Under the pieces are notes generated by a model. It searched no databases, was not told where the DNA came from, and was given only the letters and a program-made list of their open reading frames with translations. Below are positions 13,401 to 25,400 of a stretch of DNA of 64,000 bases, in pieces (position 1 is the first letter of the stretch; each line of letters opens with the position of its first letter). The translations under genes and the position numbers were made by a program. Source of the stretch: Hirundichthys speculiger (lineage: Eukaryota; Chordata; Actinopteri; Beloniformes; Exocoetidae); NCBI GenBank assembly GCA_018398805.1, contig JAGFBZ010000814.1, forward strand, positions 1 to 64,000, written 5' to 3'.

Positions 13401-16400
13401 CCTTAGAGTGCTTGGCTGACAGTGACCCCCCTCCTGACATAGAGTGGTACAAGAATGAAGTCAAAGTGCAGGTATAGAGTCTGAACAAAATAACATATTT
13501 CTGATATTATTTTGAACTCCTCTAACACACATTGCTTTTTCCTTCCCCCCTGCTATTTCATCAGCTGGGTGGTCGGATCCAGCGTCTGGCTGGAGGTCAG
13601 TATCTGGAAATAGAGGAAGTCAGTCCTGAGGACAGCGGCCAGTACAGCTGTGTGGTTACTAACATGGCTGGGAGCACCAGTCTCTTCTTCACTGTGGAGA
13701 TTGTCTGTAAGTGTTCCTCTAAATTTTTTGGCACTTCATTGTTGAACAATATTTCTTATTGAAACATTTATTTATAAATGTTGGATAAAAGTATTGTTTC
13801 TGCTCCCAATGCTGATAAAATATCTTCTGACTGACTGCACCTGACTTCTTTAACTCAAACTCCAGAAAGCGATGGAAATGACTCTTTCCAACTACGCAGT
13901 CTTTCTCCTGAGTACAAAGGTGCAGAAAGCTAGCACAGTAGTCTGAAGTCTCTTCAAGTGAACATTATTTGGACCAGCTGAACTGGGCTACTAGAAGGTC
14001 TGAATAATGTCAATAGGCGATAAAGTCTGTTGGAAGTGTTTTAATGTTCTCTTGTTGTGTGTATTAAGGAACTCATAGATCATTCTTATGGTCTGTTGTG
14101 CAACTGGTTTACATTTAAACATGTATTAGGAATGGGAAATGGAATAAGATGAAGAAATTAAAGTCACACCTGGAAACTGACTGAGCTGGAAATTCCTTTA
14201 AAACTGTGCCAAAGAAATGTTAGCTGGATGTGATTTGTGCTTGAGGCAATTACAAAAGCAACACTGGAGAAAATTATCCAACAGATATCTTGAGCTACCT
14301 ACTGTTTTCAGCCTGGATCTGAACATTGTCAACTCGAGGCCTGTCTCACATCTGCTGGAAGACTGTTCCAGATTTTAGGAGCATAAAACTGAAATGCAGC
14401 TTCACCTTGCTTTGTCCTGACTCTGGGCACCAGCAGGAGACCACTCCCTGAGGTTCTCAGAGTCCAGGTTGGTTCATATGGCTCTAACATGTCAGAGATG
14501 TACTTTGAGGCTAGACCATGAAGAGACTTGTACACAAGTAGAGCTGTTTTAAAGTCTATTCTCTGAGGGACAGGAAGCCAGAGACCTCAGGACTGGACTA
14601 ATATGGTCGTATTTCCTGGTTCTAGTCAGGACTCGTGCAGCAGCGTTCTGGATGTACTGCAGCTGTCTTACAGCTGGTTTAGAGCCCAGTGAGCAGGCCG
14701 TTACAGCAGTCTAACCTGGTGGAGACGAACGCATGGATGAGTCTTTCTAAATCTGGTTTAGACACTATTCCATTGACTCTGGTAATGTTTTTTAGATGGT
14801 AAAAAGCTGCTGATGTTATTGCTTTAATGTGGCTGTTCAGTTCAGATCTGAATTCAATATTACCCCTAAATTTACAGTACATCTCCTATTTTCTAATATC
14901 CATGCTTTTGAGGGCTGACTATGTAGCTGGACCAAAGTTGATTAAATTGATGAGTTTTGGGGGGTTGAGGAAAGGATCAGATATAAAATTTAAAGCAAGT
15001 TGAAAATGAAAACCCCTCCAAATGCTACTGATAAAAACCGTTGGGTAATGTGAGGTAGCATTTAGTTGTCAGACCGAACAATTTGATATGCATTCAAGAT
15101 TGCTCATGAATTGTGAAAAGTGCGTACTTTGCACATTGATGGAGATTTCTACTGCCAGTGCCAAGTCTTGACTTGGATTTGTTGCTTTATTTCCAGTGCC
15201 ACCAGTAATAAAGAAGAGCAGCTCTGTGGTGACTGTACATGTCGGCCAAGATGCAGTTTTACCTTGCGAAGTTGAAGGGGAGTCCTCACCTGCAGTCATG
15301 TGGAGGAAAGATGGCTTCCTCCTTCCTAAAGATAACAACAAGTATGCCGGTTGATAACTATAAGGCCCTCTGACACACTTGACTGAAAGTAACACACGCA
15401 GATACAGTGCCATATTGATATGTATATTGTCTATAAGTTCATTCATATTTTCACTTTGTATTAACCTCAGGTACACAGTGCTATCAGAGGGCTCCTTGCA
15501 AATACACGAGGCTCACTTAAATGATGCAGGTCGTTACTACTGCACAGTGTCCAACCAGGCTGGCTCAGATCACCTGGGAATGGATCTTCATGTATTTGGT
15601 AAATATTGCACTGTTTTCTTTGTTTAGAAGCTCCGTGGCCATTTCTGCTTGCCTATCTGTCCATATTTATATTTTATTCTTAATTTGTTAGGCTTAAACC
15701 AGGGCTCATTATATCAGATTAAGCTCTTCTGTCTCTTCTTAGTGGGCCCTTCAATCAGTCCAGGTCCATTCAACATCACAGTAACCACTGGCATTAGAGC
15801 TGTCCTGAGCTGTGAGACAACAGGAATACCCACACCTAAAGTCTCCTGGAAGAGAAATGGCACTCCACTTGATATTCACCAGCTTCCTGGTGAATATAGG
15901 TAAAGACAAAGCTATGACTGTACTCTTTGATGCGCAGTAAATATGCAGACCATTACATAGAGCTATAACTCATGAAGCTCTTTCTGCTTCGCGGTCCAGG
16001 TTACAGTCCTCTGGGTCTCTGGTTCTTTTGTCTCCATCCAACGAGGATGAAGGTTACTTTGAGTGCACTGCAGTCAATGATGTTGGAGAGGAGCGCAGGG
16101 TCTTCGAAGTCATCCTGCAAGGTATTGATTTGGAGTTTAGCACCGTAACCAGACTGCAGAATTTTTTTTAAAATGTGTGATCTATGAATTTGCTGTATTC
16201 TCTTGTAGTGCCGCCATCTATTGAGGATGACATCACAACAGTTAAAGCTGTGAAGATGTCTCCTGTGGTGCTGCCGTGTCAGGTACAAGGAAGGCCTCAG
16301 CCCTCTGTCACCTGGACGAAGGGTGGAGCCAAACTGAGCACAAGAGGAGGAAGTTATCGGGTCCTTCCCACAGGTGAAACAGATAGATGAAGGAACTATG

Positions 16401-19400
16401 CAGGTCTTGTAAAATGGGGTAAAATATGTAATTTTGCTCATCTAAAGTGATTATATACTTATACACGTTGGTCATTTCTGTGCAGGAATGTTGGAAATAA
16501 CCTCTGCTTTGCCAAGTCATGCTGGCAGATACACATGTTCAGCTAGGAACCCAGCTGGAGTTGCTCACAAACACATCTCTCTCACAGTTCAAGGTAGGCC
16601 CTAATGGTTCTGCTGCAACTCTATTTCTCATACATGATCTGAGCATGTGTAACATATGCACCCACATGACCAAATGTATGCTCTTTCATCCATTTAGAAC
16701 CACCAGAGATCAGGCCAATGGCAGAAGAAGTCCAAGTCGTGTTACATCATCATGGAACTGTCCTTCCCTGTGACGCTCAAGGCTTCCCTAGACCGTCAAT
16801 CACGTGGCAAAGAGAGGGAGTTCCCATAGCAACAGGTAACAAGGAAACAGCTCAGTTTCTATCATATTTCTGTATGAGTCTGCCACTGATATCTGTAACA
16901 CTCACAGTAAAGTGAATGTGACACAGTGACTGAAGCAATCTGTAGTGCTTGTCATACATCAGCACATACTCCATTTAATGCAAAGTGACCAATAATAAAT
17001 GGTCAGCTGTGTTGCAGTACAAAATAAGCTCAAACCCTGTTGAACTAGCCTGTTGTAGGTCTCACTGCATTATTTAGTGCATTGATTTTCCTGGTCATTG
17101 ATTGCTCACAGGTCACAGGCTGGTCGTACTCTCCAATGGAGCTCTTAAGTTTTCTCGCGTGACACTTGGTGATGCAGGGACCTACCAGTGCTTGGCAAAG
17201 AATGACGCTGGTATAGCTGTAGCAAGAACCAAACTGGTCCTTCAAGGTAAAGCATCCTACTGACACAGATGGCTCACAAATCGTAACAAAGCATTTGTTT
17301 TCCACGTACTCACACTCAAACATGAATCAGAAGTGCAAACAAAACTCCCAAGTTCTAGTATGATAGATGGTGTGGCCAAATTCTCAAAAGATGATTTCAG
17401 AAATGTAGAAATGAATGACTTTCTGCTCACCTTATGTCTTTCCAGTTCCTCCAGTGCTGAGTGTGCCTCGTGTTGAGTACACTGCTGTTTTAGGCCAGCC
17501 AGTCAGTCTGGAGTGTGTGGGTGATGGGCAGCCTCAGCCAGAAGTTACTTGGCAAAAGGAGAGGAGGCCTGTTGCTGATGGTGCTCATATACGTATATTT
17601 TCCAATGGAACTCTGGCAATTATTTCCACCCAGCGCAGTGATGCAGGGCTGTACACGTGTACTGCCAAGAACCTGGCTGGCAGAGCCAGTCATGATATGA
17701 GGCTGCTTGTTCAAGGTGAGTGAAGACTTTCTGCAAGTGTAATTCCAAGGTGTGTAGCAGCTGTCACATATTTCCACGTCTCTTGCTGCTCTATTTCAGT
17801 CCCACCCATGATTCCTCCGGCACAGACAGAACTGTCCGTCGTTCAAGGGTTTCAGGCACTTCTGCCCTGTGCGGCTCAGGGTTCACCAGAACCCAGAGTG
17901 TCATGGGAGAAAGATGGTGCCATCGTTCCCAACCTTCCTGGCAAATTTACAGTCCTGCGATCAGGAGAGCTGATTATTGAGAGGGCTGAGGTCAGTCTTA
18001 CTGCCGCTCATATTCTTTACTGCATTAAAAACCACACCAGTCTGTAGTTCTGGGCTGAGGATTAGTTTTGACTGCTTTCTTCACGCAGCCAGGAGATGCT
18101 GGTGTGTTCACATGTGTAGCCACCAACCCTGCAGGCTCTGTCAGGCAGGATATCCACCTGTCTGTCAACATGAGGCCTGCCTTCAAAGAGCTGCCAGGTG
18201 ATGTGACCCTGAACAAAGGGCAGAGCCTGGCCCTATCCTGCCACGCTCAGGGAACACCTTCTCCCACAATTTCCTGGACTGTCAACAACAGTCCCTTTGA
18301 AGGTATTGTTTTCTTTTTTTCTAGTTTAATGACTACACTGTCTCCTCTTCTTCTGTGATGCTGAGTATATACATTTTTCTTTCTAGTCCAACTTGTTGAT
18401 TTAGCACCTAATCTCTGCAGTATTTTGGGATAAACTGAATGTTGTACAGTGATCCATCTGAAAACATTTTCAGAAACTACTGTAGACGAGGCAGGCAGAA
18501 GCTCAGTCATCATTGAAAATGTGGCTTTGAGTGATGCCGGGACGTACGTGTGTGTAGCGGAGAACAGTGTGGGTTCCATCAGAGCACTCTCATTTGTCCG
18601 TATCAGGGGTGAGTATTCTGTCTTATTTAAGCCTCAAACTGCTGATGACATCATTTCAGAGTACAAACATATTTCTTGTCTGTGCCTCCAGAGCCTCCAG
18701 TATTGAAGGGTGAAGCCCACATGTCTCAGACAGTCATCCAGGGCGGCTCTGCAAAGCTGGACTGCCCAGCCCATGGAGACCCCACCCCTGTCCTCCGCTG
18801 GCTCCGAAATGGGAAACCCTTGCCCCGACTCCTTCGATTGCAAGCACTCCGCAACGGATCATTGGTCATTTACAGCATCACTGTAAATATAATCTTTATT
18901 TTGTCCCGCTACCTTTTACATCTTACTGTGATGACCCTGTCTATGGATAATTAAGTTAAGCCTAGTGACTCAGGTTTGAACGATTAAGCCCATCTGAACA
19001 AATGACATCAACAAATGCCTCATACTGTGGGGATCACGGAGCAGCTTTTATCTTATGCAAGCGTCATCTGCAATCCCCTTGGATGTGGGAACAGTGTGTG
19101 ACTGACCCACACTGTCCTGCTTTCTCCCAAATCAGATTCAGTTGAGCCACACAGGCTAATAGCATTAGCAACAGAGGGAAGAGACGAACAGAGTGGTGGA
19201 TGTTCCCAGACTCTGCTCTTCTTTTCTTCACCTGTAACCTTGTTATGGTCTCTAACCACTGCTATAATTTCACAGCCTGCAGCTGAGACTTTCTCACAGA
19301 CTGCTGTCTGTCCTTCCCACTAAGCACTCCAATGTGAACTCTCCTCTCTCTGGCACAATAATATCTGTCATGACAATTCAGTGGAATAAATCAGCATCAC

Positions 19401-22400
19401 CATTCAAAATGTCAACTTTTTTTGTGAAAACATTAGTTTTCTTTCTTTGTAAAAAAAACAAAACTAAATGTAGACAGTTTACTTTGTTGTTCTGAAGCTT
19501 TGTGATGCAACTGTTAGATAACGGAGTCATAATTAAGACAAAGTCACATCCTCCTTGTTTGTTTGGCAGGCTGCAGATGAAGGAGACTATCAGTGTGTGG
19601 CTGAGAGTGAGGCAGGGACAGCTGAGAGGACCATCACTCTCAAGGTCCAAAGTAAGTTCTGCCTGCATAATTACACTCCCTTCAATAGGCTGTGAATAAC
19701 CCAAGTAAGATACGATACTGTACTTTTCAAAAAGCCAGCTTTCCTTTATACCAAAGGAATCATTTCAAGACACTATTTTTCCCCAGATCTACATTTATTC
19801 ATGCACTTTTCTTTGTTTGACACTAGTACTCATTTAAAAGTACTGGCTGGTAAATAATAATTGACATACAACTCTTTAATTAATTCTTTCACTCTCTGTT
19901 AGTCAATGGAGGTTACTCTAATTGGGAGGAGTGGGGTCCATGCAGTAGCACATGTGGACAAGGCCTTCAAGAAAGGATCAGACTCTGCAACAATCCAGAA
20001 CCAGCCAATGGTGGGCGGTCATGCAGTGGTCCAAGTGCTGAAACCAGAAAGTGTCAGACTGGTCTCTGTCCAGGTAGGACTGCATGACTTTTCTTTTACA
20101 CTTCATTTATTTTCATTAACTGAATCTATTGATGTTATGTTATTGCCATCATTCTTGGTTGTTACCAATAAATACAAAATATTTGCAAGTGCAGGTATGA
20201 TTTTCCTCTTTTTTTTCTGTTTACGTTGGTTGTTGGTTAAAGGTGAGGTTCCACGCAAAACCAGAGGCAGTCTGATAGGAATGATGAATGACAGGGAGTT
20301 TGGTGTGTCCTTCCTGGAGGCCAACATTACTGACAACGCGGAGGAGGGCAGCAGCATTCTCCAGGCGCGTCTGGAAAACATCCCTCCCACCGTCGGTGAG
20401 TGATTGCATAAAATGTACCATGAGGTTATCTTCAAAAGTAGTCTCAGTAAGTTATATTTAGATTATTTGCAATTTTTACATTTGTAGTGCTGATGTAGAA
20501 AGTTTTAAAAAGCCAGATTTAAATTTGTTGGAAGCAACATGCTGAATACAGAAAATTGCATATTAAAATATGGGCTTCTTATCTATGGAAATGGTATAAG
20601 TTAATCATTTTTGAAAGTTATCCCCTTGTTCAAAGCTGATGTTTATTCAGCACTTCAATAAATGGGTTGTAGATGTAAATTCAGGGTGAAGCTGGAGAAT
20701 ACAACAATCTGTTTTGGATTTCTTTACAAACTGTGAATAGGAATATTGGAAATTTATGACCTTGTGTTGTTCCCTGTGTTCTGTAAGAAGCCAAGCTCTG
20801 AACTTCTGTTTTGTTGTAGGTCCCTTGCTGCGTTCACTGGTGTCTGTGTTTACTCCCATCTATTGGACCACTGTGCTGCAGAGCGGAGCAGCCAGAAATG
20901 GCTACTCCTTCACACAGGGCCAGTTCAGACAGGAGTCTCAGCTGGAGTTTGAGACTGGTGAGATTTGCTCCAGTTCAATTTCTTTACATATTTACACGTA
21001 AGCTCCAAGCATTTGCCCGGATAAGATTTTAAACATTTATGTATTTTATGCAGTCTATTTAAATTAACATTCGGCGCTTAGCAGTCTGCTCAGTTATTTG
21101 TTACACAATGGAAAAACTGCTGGTCATCTTTTTTTTTTTTTTTTTTTCACTGAGTGCTTTTCTTTAAAAGAGCCAGAAGGTGGCAGCACTAACTACCTTT
21201 GACATGCACAAATTTGCACATGAAGCACAGCTGTTTCACTTCTTGTAGGGGAGATCCTTCGTTTGACCCATGTTGCCAGAGGTCTGGATGCTGAGGGAGT
21301 TTTGCTAATTGACATTGTGATAAATGGGTTTGTTCCACCATCATTAGCGTCATCTCATCTGAATCTCCAGGTGAGTATGCTTAAGTACTTAGTATGTCTG
21401 TTTGAAGACCTTGATTTATCAAGACTTCCTAACTTGTCAACCAAGAGAATTTGATCCTGTCATACATGAAATGCTCTCCAGTCTGTCTGACCTTACTTCG
21501 CCTCTGGCCCACAGGAGTTTGATGAGTCATATCTGCAGACAGGCCAAGGGCAGCTGTATTCATGGTCATCGCAGACCCACCAAAAAGGAGGAAGTCCTGT
21601 TGTGCTGCGCTGTAATCACACCATCATTTATGAGGGCCAGGAGGAGCGCCAGGGCCCTGTTCTCCAGCTGCTCAAGGTTTCTGGGATGAAGAGTGTCTAC
21701 AACATGTTTACTCTCACTTTGGATTTCCATATTACAGCCGGCCTCCTAATACCAGGTCTGGGAAACATTCTAAAGATCTAAACATACATTACAGGAATTA
21801 CAGGATGTAAATGTTCCAAGAGGTAACACTGGCTCTGCTTACAGATGGTTATGAAGATACATGCCCTCAAGGTTTTCTTCTTGATGCAGCCTCCTACTGT
21901 GCTGGTATGCTGTTTACCTTGTTTGTGTCTCATTTATCTTCTGGCAGTACCTGCAAGAGTATTTGTCACCGTGCCACTACTTTAATTACTGCAACAAAAT
22001 GTGCTCCTATTAGATGAAGATGAGTGTGCGCTCCAGTCTCCCTGCTCTCATTCATGTAACAACATCATGGGAGGCTTTTCCTGTGCCTGCCCATCTGGTT
22101 TCTCCATTTCAACAGACACAAACACATGCCAAGGTGAGACGACATATTGCTACAAATTTTGTGATTAAAATGCAAATACCCAATGGTAATGTCTTATTTT
22201 AAGCCAAGCAAAGATCTTGTTTAAGTCCTCATCTTTGCCATCGTCATGTGATCTGTTGCCTCGGTGTCAAACAATATGGCCCTGTTTCATTTTATATCAT
22301 TTAGATATTGATGAGTGTTCCCAAGGCTCCCACATGTGCCACTACAACCAACAGTGTGTCAACACAGTGGGCACCTACCGCTGTCAGGCCAAGTGTGGAC

Positions 22401-25400
22401 CAGGATTTAAGCCCAGCATCACAGGAACCAGCTGCGAAGGCAAACCACCGTTTATCTGTCTGCAGAGCATTTCATATGGAAGAATCTCCATCACAGCATT
22501 TTTAAACATGAAGACTGATGGGGACATATGTTCCTAATTTGTGTTTCAGATGTGGATGAGTGCCAGGAGTCTGCCGTCTCTCCATGCCAACATCAGTGCC
22601 TCAATACTCTGGGTACCTACCGTTGCATTTGCCATCCTGGATACCAGCTTTCTGGACATCGCTGCATTGGTCAGTCAACTCAGCATTTTCATTTTTTAAA
22701 GGTTAAAATGCGTGTAAAAGGGCACATGTTATGGGATGCATCAATTTTAGCGAATATTTAGTGAATCAGTCTGTTGGCATTATAATTGTTTGACATCTCA
22801 GTTATAATGTTTGCACTTTTACAGACATCAATGAGTGCATGAGAAATGTCTGCCCAGCTCACCAGCAGTGCCGCAACACAGAGGGAGGATACCAGTGTTT
22901 CGACAGCTGCCCAGCAGGAATGACCGCAGCAGAGAACGGAGCCTGCGTGGGTAAGTGGCTGTCTTGTTGTATTTGTATCCGCTTTCATTATTTAGACTGT
23001 GCTAAATTTAACATTCAGTAGACATAAAACAGCCCATAAATAACTTAGAATTACACAGAATGAACTCATGTAAATGGCTTCAAGTGCTCATAGGTAAGAG
23101 TTCCTGGATTCATCTCTCCTTCAGCATGTGGTAACAAATCAAATGTTTTGTTTACATTCATGCTATTAATAAAAAAGCAGCAGAACCATTACCGTGAAAA
23201 GACTGCATTTTCATTTACAGAACATTTATGGCAGAATCTCCATAGTCCCAACATCTCAACAGTCAAAAAATACCAACTAAAGGAACTGTGGTTTTTGTTT
23301 TGTCAGTATCATTCAGGAGTTAAATTGGGCTTAATTCTCTGTCATCATGGGGACGGCAATCTTCACTCGTCTTCAGCAGTATATATTTTTTACACTTTTC
23401 CCAGGCTTAAAGGCATGCAAAACCACAATTTTCCATGACTGCTTGGAAAGTCAACGCTCCAACGTGGTTCCTTCTCCCTGACTCTGCCAGTTCAAACAGC
23501 GTGTTTAAAGAGCTCACAGCACAAGTCACAGAAGAGAGCAGTAAATCAGAGAAACGCGATCCTGTTTCCCATCTGATTTACTGCTCTTATGTTCTCAAGC
23601 ACATAAGAGCACATCCTCACTTCTCCACACCTCTACGCTGTCCATTAATGGCTTTACCGAGCATATCTGTGACCTTGGTTACTTATCATTCATTCGTACA
23701 CGAGAGGCATACAGATAGCTGAGAGACACGTGAATGAAAAGGTAGAAGGTTTAGTATGTCTTTATAGCAGGACACAATTTGCTGATATCCATCTCAAACG
23801 ATATTAAAAATTATACTAACAACTTAAATTCAAGATTTGAGGCAAGTTTCCTCCTTTTATTGTTGAATTTGAGCTAGTTGGTTAATTCACATTCAAAATA
23901 AACTTCAATGTAAACGAGCTGATCGCTCAACATTTTTGGGATATTAGTGATTTGATCAAAATATCAGAGAAAATGATACCGTGGCTCTGCAACGTAAGAT
24001 GAACCAATTCCAGTTTTTTTTGTCTTTTTTTTTTTATCTTGCCTTACATGGGAGCATGACATGATTACGTCTAGACATGAGTAAAGCATGGAAAAGGAAA
24101 CTAACAGACTTCTTCGTAACATACATTGGACATGTGTTGAACCCATTTGTGTCTTTTCTAACAATTTTTCAAGAGGGTTTTCAACATTGGGAGAAAGCGA
24201 TGAGGGGAATATTATTGCTTTGCCTGTGCATTTTGTAATTTTGTATGGCATACAAGAATCCCAGTTTAATTCTTGTTACTTAATGATTAAAAACCACTGT
24301 TTTAATAGTTTTTAATTTATTTTCTCCTTTAGTGGCAGCAGCACTATTTTTTTTATGATACACAAAGTAGTGCACTTACAAAAACATTTAATCAGCTTTG
24401 CACATCTGCATGGCCCAGCTGTTTTTAAAATGATTTTCACTATGTAGACCAAAGGGAGGCGTTACTTTGTCTTATTTATAATTTGTTAAATTATGCAGAT
24501 TTTGTACTCTATACATACTCCTAATTCAAAATTGTTTATGATTAATAGTTTTAATTACTGCAGGAGATATGAGAAATAAATATATGTACTTTTTTTGTAT
24601 AATTCTGTCTTCTGCTTATTTTTCAGATATTGATGAATGCCAGGATGGAAGTCACATGTGTCGCTACACTCAGATCTGTCAGAACACAGTTGGAGGTTAC
24701 GGGTGTATTTGTCCCAGAGGTTACAGATCTCAGGGAGTAGGGCTTCCGTGCTTGGGTAGGACATTTATTTTGTCTGTTTGATAAAACAGTACAACCCACG
24801 CTAATGGGGGCACACATAACCTGAAGTTTGTCTCACATTTCAGACATTGATGAATGTCTGCAAAAGCCAAACCCTTGTGCCTACCAGTGCCGTAATGTGC
24901 CTGGCAGCTTCAGGTGCCTGTGCCCTCCTGGGACGGTGCTGCTTGGGGATGGACGCTCCTGCGCAGGGCTGGAGAGAGGCCAGACCTTCATTAACGGCAC
25001 TGGAATCAGGGCGAGACTCCGTCCGCAACTGGTGTCGTCTCTCGGCAGGCCAATCCTGTCCCGTTCCAGCGGGGTGGTAACTCGCATTACCAGACAGAGC
25101 TGTCCCGTGGGATACACCAATAAAGATGGCACATGTGTTGGTAGGTTTCGATCAAACTGCTTCAAAGGAGTCTTTGTTAAAATGTTATCATCATCTTGAA
25201 TATCATGTTGACATCCCTTCATTATCCCCACAGATGTAGATGAGTGTCTGCTCAAAAAGTCATGCCAACATGAGTGCAGAAACACCATTGGCAGCTTCCA
25301 GTGTGTGTGTCCTGCAGGTTACAAGCTCCTACCCAATGGCAAAAACTGTAAAGGTAAAAGTCACTTTAAACAGTCTCCAAACTTATAGCAACTTTCAACC

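Noticed and set aside
15069..16441. Long minus-strand frames of 135 and 146 codons
   Set aside because: They overlap phase-consistent hemicentin exons on the plus strand and have no domain of their own.
20103..20435. Minus-strand frames opposite the G2F region
   Set aside because: Shadows of the plus-strand G2F exon.
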